From contig NZ_JAGPYQ010000001.1 of the NCBI RefSeq assembly GCF_018070025.1, forward strand, positions 1,798,001 to 1,862,000: 64,000 nucleotides of DNA, written 5' to 3'. This DNA comes from Streptomyces liliiviolaceus. GTDB taxonomy: Bacteria > Actinomycetota > Actinomycetes > Streptomycetales > Streptomycetaceae. Below are positions 43,695 to 52,050 of the stretch, piece by piece. The notes under the pieces were generated by a model that saw nothing but the letters and a program-made list of their open reading frames with translations, ran no database searches and was not told the DNA's origin. Both the position numbers and the translations under genes were made by a program. Positions within the stretch are counted from its first letter, which is position 1, and each line of letters starts with the position of its first letter.

Positions 43695-45034
43695 GCGGGG
43701 GGACGGGCCTGCGTGGCGGGTCTCCTGCGCACGCGGGGCCGGCGGGGGGCGGCTCGCCTGGAGGCCGCACCGGCACGGGCACGTTCGGTCGCCCGGGCGC
43801 GGGGCCGCTCGTGGGCGGGCGGCCGCGTGGTGGCTCCGCCTCCGACACGGGACTGCTGGACGGGGTCCGGCAGTGGCTGGCCGAGAGCGGGGGCGAACCG
43901 ACTCCCGCGCGCGTGGCACAGGCCCTGCGGGAACAGGGACGGGTGCTCGGGGACGCAGAAGTCCTCGGTGCGGCCGAGCGGTTGCGGTCCGAACTGGTCG
44001 GGAGCGGCCCGCTGGAACCACTGCTCGACGACCCCTCGGTGACCGATGTGCTGGTCTCGGCGCCCGACCGGGTGTGGGTGGACCGCGGCGGCGGCCTGGA
44101 ACCGACCGCCGTGTCCTTCCCGGACGCGGCGGCCGTACGACGTCTCGCGCAGCGACTCGCGGCCGTGGCCGGGCGGCGGCTGGACGACGCCCATCCCTGG
44201 GTGGACGCCAGACTTCCCGACGGCACCCGGCTGCACGCGGTGCTGCCACCGGTCGCCGTCGGTTCGACCTGCCTGTCCCTGCGGGTCGTACGGCCGAGGG
44301 CGTTCACCCTCGCCGAACTGGTGGCCGCGGGGACGGTACCGCCCGGCGGGGACCGGCTGCTGCGCGCGCTGCTCGACGCGCGGCTCTCGTTCCTGATCAG
44401 CGGCGGCACGGGGAGCGGCAAGACGACGCTGCTCAGCGCGCTGCTCGGCCTCGTCGGGCCGGATGAGCGGATCGTGCTCGCCGAGGACTCGGCGGAGCTG
44501 CGCCCCGACCATCCCCATGTCGTACGGCTGGAGTCCAGACCGCCCAACCAGGAGGGCGCCGGCCTCGTCACGCTCCAGGACCTGGTGCGCCAGGCGCTGC
44601 GCATGCGGCCGGACCGTCTGGTGGTCGGTGAGGTCCGGGGGCCCGAAGTGGTGGCGCTGCTGGCCGCGTTGAACACGGGGCACGAAGGCGGCTGCGGGAC
44701 CGTGCACGCCAATGCCGCCTCGGGGGTGCCGGCCCGCCTGGAGGCACTGGGCACGGCCGCCGGACTCGACCGGGCCGCACTGCACAGCCAGGTGGCGGCG
44801 GCGCTGTCGGTGGTCCTCCATCTCGTACGCGACCGGGCCGGACGGCGGCGGATCGCCGAGGTGCATGTGCTGGAGCGGGATCCGGCGGGGCTGGTCGTGA
44901 CGGTGCCCGCACTGCGCTGGGGCGCGGAGGCCTTCACGTACGGGCGCGGGTGGGAGCGGCTGCGCGAGCTGCTCGGCGGCATGGGTGACGTGCGGGGCGT
45001 GGGTGGCGTGAGCGAGTGGAGGGGTGGGGTGTGA
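43691..45034 (+). CDS. TadA/CpaF-type secretion ATPase
   Basis: The protein has 447 residues. A Gly/Pro-rich N-terminus of about 50 residues precedes the type II/IV secretion ATPase core: Walker A SGGTGSGKTTLLSALLG, the Asp box ERIVLAEDSAEL, Walker B LRMRPDRLVVGEVRGPE and the His box GHEGGCGTVHANAA. It powers assembly of the Tad pilus at the inner face of the membrane. ATG overlaps the ssd stop and its stop overlaps the TadB GTG, so translation runs through. Confidence 0.92.
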   Translation: MSGGTGLRGGSPAHAGPAGGGSPGGRTGTGTFGRPGAGPLVGGRPRGGSASDTGLLDGVRQWLAESGGEPTPARVAQALREQGRVLGDAEVLGAAERLRSELVGSGPLEPLLDDPSVTDVLVSAPDRVWVDRGGGLEPTAVSFPDAAAVRRLAQRLAAVAGRRLDDAHPWVDARLPDGTRLHAVLPPVAVGSTCLSLRVVRPRAFTLAELVAAGTVPPGGDRLLRALLDARLSFLISGGTGSGKTTLLSALLGLVGPDERIVLAEDSAELRPDHPHVVRLESRPPNQEGAGLVTLQDLVRQALRMRPDRLVVGEVRGPEVVALLAALNTGHEGGCGTVHANAASGVPARLEALGTAAGLDRAALHSQVAAALSVVLHLVRDRAGRRRIAEVHVLERDPAGLVVTVPALRWGAEAFTYGRGWERLRELLGGMGDVRGVGGVSEWRGGV

Positions 45035-45906
45035 CGGGGGTCGCCGGGATGTCGGTGGTGGTGGCGGTGGTCTGTGCGGCGATGGCGGTCTGGGTGATGG
45101 GCGGGCCGGGGCACGGGGCGCGGCGGGCGCGGTTGATGTGTGTGGGTGGCGGGGCGGTCGGCACCGGGCCGCCGTCGTGGAATCGGGTGCTGCGGACCGG
45201 GGCGCGGCTTCGGCGGCTGCACCGGACGCGGGGCGAGTGGTGGGCCCTGATCGCGGGGTCGGCGGTCGGACTCCTGGGGGCGTCCGTGGTGCCGGTCGTC
45301 CTAGGGGCGCTCGGGGTTCCCCTGGTACGGAGTGTTCGGCGGGCCGGAGCGGCACGGCGGGAGCGGGAGCGGCGGGCCGCCGCGGTGATCGCGCTGTGCG
45401 GGGCGCTCGCGGGTGAGGTCCGGGCCGGACGGCAGCCGGGCGAGGCGCTGCTGGGCGCCGCCCGGGACTCGGGAGGGCTCGGGGGCGTGCAGGCGTCGGT
45501 CCTGGCGGCCGCGCGGTTCGGCGGGGATGTGCCGGGCGCGCTCACCGACGCGGCCCGGCGGCCCGGGGCCGAAGGGCTGCTGGGGCTCGCCGCGTGCTGG
45601 CGGGTCGCCGTGGACCGGGGCGCGGGCCTCGCGGCCGGGCTCGACCGGCTGGAGGGGGCGCTGCGCGCGGAGCGGGACCAACGCGCGGACCTGCGGGCCC
45701 AGTTGGCGGGCGCCCGTTCGACGGCCGTGCTGCTCGCGGGGCTGCCGGTGCTCGGGCTGCTCCTGGGCACCGCGCTCGGCGCCGACCCGCTGCACGTCGT
45801 GCTGCACACGGGGGCGGGCCTCGGCTGCCTGCTGGTCGGCGGGGTTCTGGAGGGCGTCGGCCTGTGGTGGGCGCTGCGGATCGTACAGGGAGCGGAGGAC
45901 GGATGA
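45031..45906 (+). CDS. TadB-like inner-membrane platform protein (type II secretion F family)
   Basis: The protein has 291 residues. Hydrophobic helices are near the N-terminus (MSVVVAVVCAAMAVWVMGG), at about 75-100 and two at the C-terminal end (VLLAGLPVLGLLLGTALGA and a following run), framing the T2SSF domain (ALCGALAGEVRAGRQPGEAL). It forms part of the platform on which the pilus ATPase acts. GTG 45031 overlaps the TadA stop; the ATGA at its end couples it to TadC. Confidence 0.85.
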   Translation: MTGVAGMSVVVAVVCAAMAVWVMGGPGHGARRARLMCVGGGAVGTGPPSWNRVLRTGARLRRLHRTRGEWWALIAGSAVGLLGASVVPVVLGALGVPLVRSVRRAGAARRERERRAAAVIALCGALAGEVRAGRQPGEALLGAARDSGGLGGVQASVLAAARFGGDVPGALTDAARRPGAEGLLGLAACWRVAVDRGAGLAAGLDRLEGALRAERDQRADLRAQLAGARSTAVLLAGLPVLGLLLGTALGADPLHVVLHTGAGLGCLLVGGVLEGVGLWWALRIVQGAEDG

Positions 45907-46718
45907 GTGCGGACGTTGTCCACAGGCTGGGGGTGGCGCTGTGCGTGGTGACAGGACTGTGGGCGCTCGCCCGGTCCTTGGGAGCGGCACGGCGGAAGCG
46001 GAGGGTGCGCAGGCGGTTCGAGGCGCTGCTGACGATCCTGGCCGACGAGCGCGAACCGGCCGCGGAGCCGGTCTCCTTCGGGCGGCGCCCGCGACTGCCT
46101 GACGTGGCGCGGCGATGGCTGCCGGTGGTCGGCGCCCTGAGCGCCTGCTGGGTGTTCGTCGGTGGCACGGCCGGGGTTGTGGTCGGACTTGTGGCCGCGT
46201 TCGGGATGTGGCGGTGGCAGGGCGGATCGGCGTCGGCATCGGCGTCGGTGGAGAAGTTCGATGTGGTGCGGGCCGCGCGGCAACTGCCCCTTGCCGCCGA
46301 TCTGCTGGCCGCCTGCATCGCGGCGGGCGCGAGCCCCGTCATGGCCGCGCGGGCGGTGGGGGAGGCGCTGGAGGGGCCCGTGGGGGCGCGGCTGGCGAGG
46401 GGTGCGGCCGAGATACGGCTCGGCGGTGAACCGGCGGAGGCCTGGCATGCGCTGGCCGCGTTGCCCGGGGCCCGGGGACTGGCCCGGCTGCTGGAGCGGG
46501 CCGGCGAGTCGGGAGTACCGGCGGCGGTACCGGTCGCTCGCGTCGCCTCCGAGGCCCGCGCGGAACGGGGGCGCGCCGCAACGGCCCGGGCACGACGGGC
46601 GGGTGTCCTGATCACCGCTCCGGTCGGGCTGTGCTTCCTGCCCGCGTTCATCGCGATCGGCGTACTGCCGGTGGTGCTCGGGCTGGCGAGCGGGGTGCTG
46701 GGTGGGGGTGGTGGCTGA
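45903..46718 (+). CDS. TadC-like platform protein (type II secretion F family)
   Basis: The protein has 271 residues. It resembles TadB, with a T2SSF domain in the second half (RAARQLPLAADLLAACIAAG, then LLERAGESGVPAA) and hydrophobic helices at about 8-22, 65-100 and the C-terminus (LITAPVGLCFLPAFIAIGVL). It should pair with TadB in the membrane. A perfect DnaA-box sequence TTGTCCACA lies inside its 5' end at 45916-45924. A 103-bp gap to the pilin gene follows. Confidence 0.85.
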   Translation: MSADVVHRLGVALCVVTGLWALARSLGAARRKRRVRRRFEALLTILADEREPAAEPVSFGRRPRLPDVARRWLPVVGALSACWVFVGGTAGVVVGLVAAFGMWRWQGGSASASASVEKFDVVRAARQLPLAADLLAACIAAGASPVMAARAVGEALEGPVGARLARGAAEIRLGGEPAEAWHALAALPGARGLARLLERAGESGVPAAVPVARVASEARAERGRAATARARRAGVLITAPVGLCFLPAFIAIGVLPVVLGLASGVLGGGGG

Positions 46719-46821
46719 CGGGCGGAACCACGGGTGAGCGAGGTCAGCGTTCAGAGGCCGAACGGCATGGGCCGAACGGCAAGGTCAGACGTCAACGGGA
46801 CAGAGCTGTACGGGGGTTCGG

Positions 46822-47064
46822 ATGGGTAAGGCAATGCGGGTTCGGGTTCGGGTGCGGGCGTGGGCCAGGGTTCTGGAGGGCTGGGCCCGGGTGGGCCGGG
46901 CAGGTTCGGGGCGCAGGGACGCCGGGATGGTCACCTCCGAGTACGCGATGGGGCTGATCGCGGCCGTGGGGTTCGCCGCGCTGCTCTACGAGGTGCTGAC
47001 CAGCGGGCAGGTGCGCGGGTTTCTGCAGGACATCGTGGGGCGGGCGCTCAGTGGGAGCTTCTGA
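46822..47064 (+). CDS. Flp-type pilin subunit (DUF4244)
   Basis: The protein has 80 residues. A basic leader (VRVRVRAWARV) precedes the pilin-like segment GMVTSEYAMGLIAAVGFAALLYEVL, where Gly before Met and the Glu at position +5 mark a prepilin peptidase site, followed by the hydrophobic helix. The tail is short. This fits DUF4244, the major pilin slot of actinobacterial Tad clusters. The start at 46822 is the first ATG after a GGGGG stretch. Confidence 0.82.
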   Translation: MGKAMRVRVRVRAWARVLEGWARVGRAGSGRRDAGMVTSEYAMGLIAAVGFAALLYEVLTSGQVRGFLQDIVGRALSGSF

Positions 47065-47437
47065 GACGGGTGCGCGTGAGGGTTCGGCGGCCCGGGACCG
47101 GGGTTTCGTGACGGCGGAGGCGGCCGTGGTGCTGCCGGTGCTGGTCGCGTTCACGATGGCGCTGGTCTGGGCGTTGCTGGCCGCGGTCGCGCTGATCCAG
47201 TGCGTGGACGCGGCCCGGGCCGGCGCTCGCGCGGCGGCCCGGCAGGAACCGCCCGCCACGGTACTGGCGACCGCCCGCCAGGCCGCGCCGGGCGGCGCCA
47301 GGATCTCCGTCCGGCGAGAGGGCGACCTGGTACGCGTCCGGGTCGAGGCCGAGACCCCCGGCCCCGGCGCGCTGACCCTCGACCTCGCCCAGGAGGCGGT
47401 CGCCCTGGCGGAGGAGACGGTGGGGGCGGCCCGGTGA
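47051..47437 (+). CDS. TadE-family minor pilin
   Basis: The protein has 128 residues. After a charged leader, DRGFVTAEAAVVLPVLVAFTMALVWALLA gives the TadE signature: the pilin-like Glu and a single transmembrane helix. The remaining 75 residues should lie outside. GTG 47051 overlaps the pilin gene by 14 bp; its own stop overlaps the next GTG (GTGA). A later start closer to the helix is possible. Confidence 0.8.
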   Translation: MGASETGAREGSAARDRGFVTAEAAVVLPVLVAFTMALVWALLAAVALIQCVDAARAGARAAARQEPPATVLATARQAAPGGARISVRREGDLVRVRVEAETPGPGALTLDLAQEAVALAEETVGAAR

Positions 47438-47925
47438 GAAGGACGGAGGAGGTCATAAGAACGGGCGAGGTCAGGAGGACGGGGGAAGCGGGGCGGGGCG
47501 GCTTCGGGAGGTGGCGTACGAGGTCGTGGGGGCCGGGGCTCGCGTCGGACCGGGGGTCGGCGACCGTCTGGGCCGTGGGTGCGATCGCGGTGCTGTGCGT
47601 GGTCTTCGGCGCCGTGCTCGCGATGGGACAGGCGGTGGTGGTCCGTCATCGTGCGGGCGGCGCGGCCGACTTGGCGGCGCTCGCGGCGGCCGACCACTGG
47701 ACGCACGGAGGGACGGAGGCCTGCGCCCGGGCGGACCGCGTGGCACGGGCACAGGGCACCCGGGTCGTGCGGTGCGCCGTCCGGGGCGAGATCGCGGACG
47801 TCACGGTCGAGGCGGGACGGGGGCCTCTGACGGCCGAGGTGAGGTCACGGGCGGGTCCGCCCGGACCCATGGCTCCGGGACCTAGGCCTCCGCGGGCTCG
47901 GCCTCCACAGGCTCGGTCGCGGTGA
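47434..47925 (+). CDS. Pilus-associated TadE/Rv3654c-like protein
   Basis: The protein has 163 residues. A basic N-terminus precedes DRGSATVWAVGAIAVLCVVFG (helix with the pilin-like start) and HRAGGAADLAALAAADHW, the signature of the Rv3654c-like helicase-linked TadE group. The C-terminus is Pro/Arg/Gly-rich. The last 44 bp overlap the convergent helicase gene. It closes the pilus operon that starts with ssd. Confidence 0.8.
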   Translation: MRRTEEVIRTGEVRRTGEAGRGGFGRWRTRSWGPGLASDRGSATVWAVGAIAVLCVVFGAVLAMGQAVVVRHRAGGAADLAALAAADHWTHGGTEACARADRVARAQGTRVVRCAVRGEIADVTVEAGRGPLTAEVRSRAGPPGPMAPGPRPPRARPPQARSR

Positions 47926-50461
47926 CGACGTCCGGCTGCCGGACGCCCTGCCTCGGCGCCTCTTCTCCCCGAGCCTCCTCGGGGGTGCCGTCCCCGGATT
48001 GTTCCTCCGGCGCTGTCGGTGCTCCCTGCAGGAGAACTGTCAGCAGCCGCACCGCTCCCCGCTTGTGCAGCGGCTCGTTGCCGTTGCCGCACTTGGGGGA
48101 CTGGATGCAGGACGGACAGCCGGCGTCGCACTCGCAGGAGGCGATGGCCTGGCGGGTGGCGGCGAGCCATGCGCGGGCGGTGTGGAAGGCGCGCTCCGCG
48201 AAGCCCGCGCCGCCGGGATGGCCGTCGTACACGAAGACGGTGGGCAGGAGGGTGTCCGGGTGCAGCGGGACGGAGACGCCGCCGATGTCCCAGCGGTCGC
48301 AGGTGGCGAAGAGCGGCAGCATGCCGATCGAGGCGTGCTCGGCGGCGTGCAGGGCGCCGCCGAGGATCTCAGGGTTCACCCGGGCGGCGTCGAGCTGGTC
48401 CTCGGTGACCGTCCACCACACGGCGCGGGTGCGCAGCGTGCGGGGAGGCAGGTCGAGTTTCGTCTCGCCGAGCACCTCTCCGGTCATGAGACGACGACGC
48501 AGGAAGGAGACGACCTGATTGGTGACCTCGACGGAGCCGTAGCACAACCGGCCGTCGCCCCAGGGGATTTCGACGTCCGTCTCCAGGACGGAGATGGCGG
48601 TGGTGTCACGGGCGACCGTCGAATACGGCGGGTTGGCCTCCGTGACCAGCGCGACCGAGTCGTCCAGGTGCAGCTCGTCGACCAGGTACGTACGGCCCTG
48701 GTGGAGGTGGACCGCGCCTTCGTGGACGCTGGTGTGCGCGGCCCCGGCGTCGACCGTGCCCAGCAGCCGTCCGGAGCCGGACTCCACGATCTGCACCGGG
48801 TTGCCGCCTCCGCCGCGGATGTCGGTCAGGTCGGCGGCCCGTTCCCGGCGGGTCCAGTGCCACGCCTTCGTGCGGCGGCGGAGCAGTTTCGCGGCCTCCA
48901 GCTGCGGCATCAGTTCGGCGGTGGCCGGGCCGAAGAGATCGAAGTCCTCCTCCGTGAGGGGGAGTTCGGATGCCGCGGCGCACAGATGGGGGGCGAGGAC
49001 GTACGGGTTGTCCGGGTCGAGGACGGTGGACTCCACCGGCTGGTCGAACAGGGCCTCCGGGTGATGGACGAGGAAGGTGTCCAGCGGGTCGTCACGGGCG
49101 ACCAGCACCGCGAGCGCGCCCTGCCCGGAGCGGCCCGCGCGGCCGGCCTGCTGCCACAGGGACGCACGGGTGCCCGGGTAGCCGGCGATGACGACGGCGT
49201 CCAGGCCGGAGACGTCGATGCCCAGTTCGAGAGCGGTGGTGGCGGAGAGGCCGAGGAGTTCGCCGGAGTGGAGGGCGTGTTCGAGGGCGCGGCGTTCCTC
49301 GGGGAGGTATCCGCCGCGGTAGGCGGCCACGCGGCGGGCCAGGGAGCGATCGACCTCGGCAAGCCGTTCCTGGGCGATCACCGAGATCAACTCGGCCCCG
49401 CGACGGGACCGTACGAAGGCGACCGAGCGGACGCCCTGCACGGTCAGGTCGGTGAGGAGGTCCGCGGTCTCGGCGGTGGAGGAGCGGCGGACCGGGGCGC
49501 CCTTCTCGCCGTGCAGGTCGGTCAGGGGCGGTTCCCAGAGGGCGAAGACCAGTTCCCCGCGGGGCGAGGCGTCGTCGGCGACCTCCACCACGGGCAGGCC
49601 GGTGAGGCGGGAGGCGGCGACGGAGGGCTCGGCGGCGGTCGCCGAGGCCATGAGGAAGACGGGGGAGGAGCCGTAACGGGCGCACAGGCGGCGCAGCCTG
49701 CGCAGCACCTGGGCGACATGCGACCCGAAGACGCCCCGGTAGGTGTGGCACTCGTCGATGACGACATAGCGCAGGGCGCGCAGGAAGGAGGCCCACCGGG
49801 GGTGGGAGGGGAGTATCCCGCGGTGCAGCATGTCGGGGTTGGTGAGGACGTAGTTGGCGTACTGGCGTACCCACTCGCGTTCCTCGACGGGGGTGTCCCC
49901 GTCGTAGACCGCGGAGCGCACGGCGTGGCCCAGCGGATGTGAGAGTTTTTTCACGGATCGGCGCTGGTCCGCGGCGAGGGCCTTGGTCGGGGCGAGGTAG
50001 AGGGCGGTCGCGCCGCGGCCGTTCGGCGCCTCGGAACCGTCGAGGAGTGTCGACAGAACCGGGACGAGATACGCCAGGGACTTGCCGGAGGCCGTACCCG
50101 TGGAGACGATCACCGATTCGCCGTCCAGGGCGTGCTCGGCCGCGAGTGCCTGGTGGGCCCAGGGGTGTTCGATACCCGCGGCCTGCACCGCCGCGACGAC
50201 CTCGGAGCGGATCCGGTCGGGCCACACGGCATGGCGACCCTCACGTGGGGGCAAGTGCTCCGTATGAGTGATGCGCGAAGCCCGGCTCGGCCCAGAGGCC
50301 AGCCGGTCCAGGATCTCGCCCGGCGAGGGGCGGGACGCGGTGTCCGTCGAGGTTCGATCGGGTCGCAGATTATTGGCCATCGGCATCGAGTGTGTCACTG
50401 GCATGACGGACAATGGGCTCAAGGCGTCGTGCACGCCTGCCGGTAAGTGATTGAATGCCAT
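47882..50461 (-). CDS. DEAD/DEAH-box helicase with DUF1998 (SftH-like)
   Basis: The protein has 859 residues. It has Walker A VSTGTASGKSLAYLVPVL, DEAH-type VIDECHTYRGVFGSHVAQ and motif VI QQAGRAGRSGQGALAV. The C-terminal DUF1998 region carries four cysteines (CECDAGCPSCIQSPKCGN) as a metal site. This is the SftH/MrfA-like group of superfamily 2 helicases, some of which repair mitomycin-type lesions. It is divergent from bldG (80 bp). ATG 50461 is the first start; Met at codons 20 and 28 are alternatives. Confidence 0.88.
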   Translation of the reverse strand: MAFNHLPAGVHDALSPLSVMPVTHSMPMANNLRPDRTSTDTASRPSPGEILDRLASGPSRASRITHTEHLPPREGRHAVWPDRIRSEVVAAVQAAGIEHPWAHQALAAEHALDGESVIVSTGTASGKSLAYLVPVLSTLLDGSEAPNGRGATALYLAPTKALAADQRRSVKKLSHPLGHAVRSAVYDGDTPVEEREWVRQYANYVLTNPDMLHRGILPSHPRWASFLRALRYVVIDECHTYRGVFGSHVAQVLRRLRRLCARYGSSPVFLMASATAAEPSVAASRLTGLPVVEVADDASPRGELVFALWEPPLTDLHGEKGAPVRRSSTAETADLLTDLTVQGVRSVAFVRSRRGAELISVIAQERLAEVDRSLARRVAAYRGGYLPEERRALEHALHSGELLGLSATTALELGIDVSGLDAVVIAGYPGTRASLWQQAGRAGRSGQGALAVLVARDDPLDTFLVHHPEALFDQPVESTVLDPDNPYVLAPHLCAAASELPLTEEDFDLFGPATAELMPQLEAAKLLRRRTKAWHWTRRERAADLTDIRGGGGNPVQIVESGSGRLLGTVDAGAAHTSVHEGAVHLHQGRTYLVDELHLDDSVALVTEANPPYSTVARDTTAISVLETDVEIPWGDGRLCYGSVEVTNQVVSFLRRRLMTGEVLGETKLDLPPRTLRTRAVWWTVTEDQLDAARVNPEILGGALHAAEHASIGMLPLFATCDRWDIGGVSVPLHPDTLLPTVFVYDGHPGGAGFAERAFHTARAWLAATRQAIASCECDAGCPSCIQSPKCGNGNEPLHKRGAVRLLTVLLQGAPTAPEEQSGDGTPEEARGEEAPRQGVRQPDVVTATEPVEAEPAEA

Positions 50462-50541
50462 CGCGGCTGGCGAACCGTCCCGGGGGCTCCGCCGAGGTGT
50501 CCCTTGGGATGACCGCTCGATAGCAAGGTGCTGGAGGATCC

Positions 50542-50883
50542 GTGGACCTGTCCCTGTCGACCCGTACCGTCGGCGATCGTACGGTCGTCGAGGTCGGTGG
50601 CGAAATCGATGTATATACCGCGCCCAAGTTGCGCGAACAGCTGGTCGAGCTGGTGAACGACGGCAGTTTCCACCTTGTCGTCGACATGGAGGGCGTGGAC
50701 TTCCTCGACTCGACCGGTCTCGGCGTTCTGGTGGGCGGCCTGAAGCGGGTGCGTGCCCATGAGGGTTCGCTCCGGCTGGTCTGCAACCAGGAGCGCATTC
50801 TGAAGATCTTCCGCATCACCGGTCTCACCAAGGTGTTCCCGATCCACACCTCGGTCGAAGAAGCGGTGGCGGCCACCGACTGA
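50542..50883 (+). CDS. bldG: Anti-anti-sigma factor BldG
   Basis: The protein has 113 residues with a STAS fold ([20 protein letters not shown], then [18 protein letters not shown]). Ser57 in LDSTGLG is the residue phosphorylated by its partner kinase. From memory it is almost identical to S. coelicolor BldG (SCO3549), which is needed for aerial growth and antibiotic production. It releases sigma factors by binding anti-sigma factors when unphosphorylated. GTG 50542 is the known start. Confidence 0.96.
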
Positions 50884-50974
50884 GCGGCCACGGTCCGGCC
50901 CGTCCCTGCTGACTGGCCGGTCAGCCGTCACAGCCGAATCCCGGGCACGGCCCGGGAGGCAGACGTCAATGGAG

Positions 50975-51003
50975 GGGGGTCGGGTCTCGGCGACCCGACC
51001 CCC
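50975..51003 (+). terminator. Hairpin between bldG and its partner gene
   Basis: The exact 12-bp arms (50975-50986, 50992-51003) have a 5-nt loop. It ends 31 bp before the next gene. It would explain the single-gene and two-gene transcripts known for this locus in S. coelicolor. Confidence 0.75.
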
Positions 51004-51034
51004 GACCGCACGCCCGTAGTTCCGAGGGGGATGC

Positions 51035-51478
51035 ATGGCCACCGTTGAACTCCGCTTCAGCGCGCTGCCCGAGCACGTCAGGACCGCCCGACTGGTGGCG
51101 GCAGCGGTGGCGCGCAGGGCCGGAGTGGACGAGGCCGTCCTCGACGAGGTCAGGCTCGCCGTCGGCGAAGCCTGCACCCGGGCCGTCGGCCTGCACCAAA
51201 GCGCCGGAATCTCGGCGCCGGTGCGGGTCTCGCTGATCGAGGAGGAGAAGCTGTTCTCCATCGAGGTCGGCGATGAGGCGCCGCACACGGTTCCCGGTGA
51301 CACGTCGCCGGGTGCCCATGGCGGAGCCGACGGCGGGGACGTCGAGACCGAGGAGGACGAGATGGGCCTCGCGGTCATCAGCGGCCTCGTCGACGACGTG
51401 GAAGTGACCGCCGGTGAGAACGGCGGACTGATCAGGATGAGCTGGCCCACCACGCCGCCGGCCACGCTCGTTCCCTGA
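51035..51478 (+). CDS. Anti-sigma factor partner of BldG (RsbW-like)
   Basis: The protein has 147 residues with a GHKL ATPase-like fold of anti-sigma kinases: N-box VRLAVGEACTRAV and later EEDEMGLAVISGLVDDV in place of the G-boxes. The middle (about 88-108) is an acidic, Gly-rich loop. In S. coelicolor the gene after bldG encodes an anti-sigma factor bound by BldG. It lacks a canonical ATP-lid, so kinase activity is uncertain. ATG 51035 follows GAGGGGG. Confidence 0.85.
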   Translation: MATVELRFSALPEHVRTARLVAAAVARRAGVDEAVLDEVRLAVGEACTRAVGLHQSAGISAPVRVSLIEEEKLFSIEVGDEAPHTVPGDTSPGAHGGADGGDVETEEDEMGLAVISGLVDDVEVTAGENGGLIRMSWPTTPPATLVP

Positions 51479-51511
51479 TCCACCCCTCTTGGTACTGCCT
51501 GAACCTGTGCG

Positions 51512-51592
51512 AAAGGGCCCTGCTCACCAGGGCCCTTTGGCATGTCCGGCCGCTGTCCGGCGACACGGCGCTGTATCGCCGGACAGCGGCCG
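51512..51592 (+). terminator. Tandem terminators after the bldG locus
   Basis: Hairpin 1 pairs 51512-51522 with 51528-51538 (AAAGGGCCCTG / CAGGGCCCTTT). Hairpin 2 pairs 51547-51563 with 51576-51592, 17 bp without a mismatch. Both lie within 115 bp of the stop. Confidence 0.85.
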
Positions 51593-52050
51593 TGCCGCGT
51601 CGCCCGGCCCGCCTGCTGACCGGCCCGACTGCTGACCGACTCGGGTCGGCGTCGCGGCCCAGTGCCGCCGTCCTGGCCCCCCCGGCGGACCGCCCGGACC
51701 ACCCCGCCCTGGCGGACCGCCCAGACCCCCGCAGGTGTCGACAGCCGCCCCTGGAAACGTATCCGGAGTGAGGCGACGCCCTCCGGATCAAGCCACCCCC
51801 ATTTCGTGAATGAATTCACGATCCGGATTTCGATCAACAATAAGATCAGGTTTACGCGGCGCCGCACACCAATGGACCTGGCGTCAATGTGTTTGAGGCA
51901 TTACCGCTTTCGAGGCCCCCGTGGATCCCCGGATCATTTGCTGAAGAGCATGTGAAGGCCAATTCCGCTTACCGCGCACTGTTTTGATCAGGTTCCGGTA
52001 CCTACAATCCGTCCACATCTTGAGCTCGGTCCAAGCGTCAAGGAGGACGA
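51593..52050 (+). promoter_or_regulatory. Control region of the pyrophosphatase gene with an 18-bp palindrome (51804-51821)
   Basis: This 458-bp gap has no convincing gene. GGCGGACCGCCC occurs twice at about 51684-51722. From 51800 the sequence becomes AT-richer and has the perfect palindrome TCGTGAAT-GA-ATTCACGA, 230 bp before the start codon. The palindrome is a candidate operator for an unidentified regulator. I see no confident -35/-10 pair. Confidence 0.45.
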
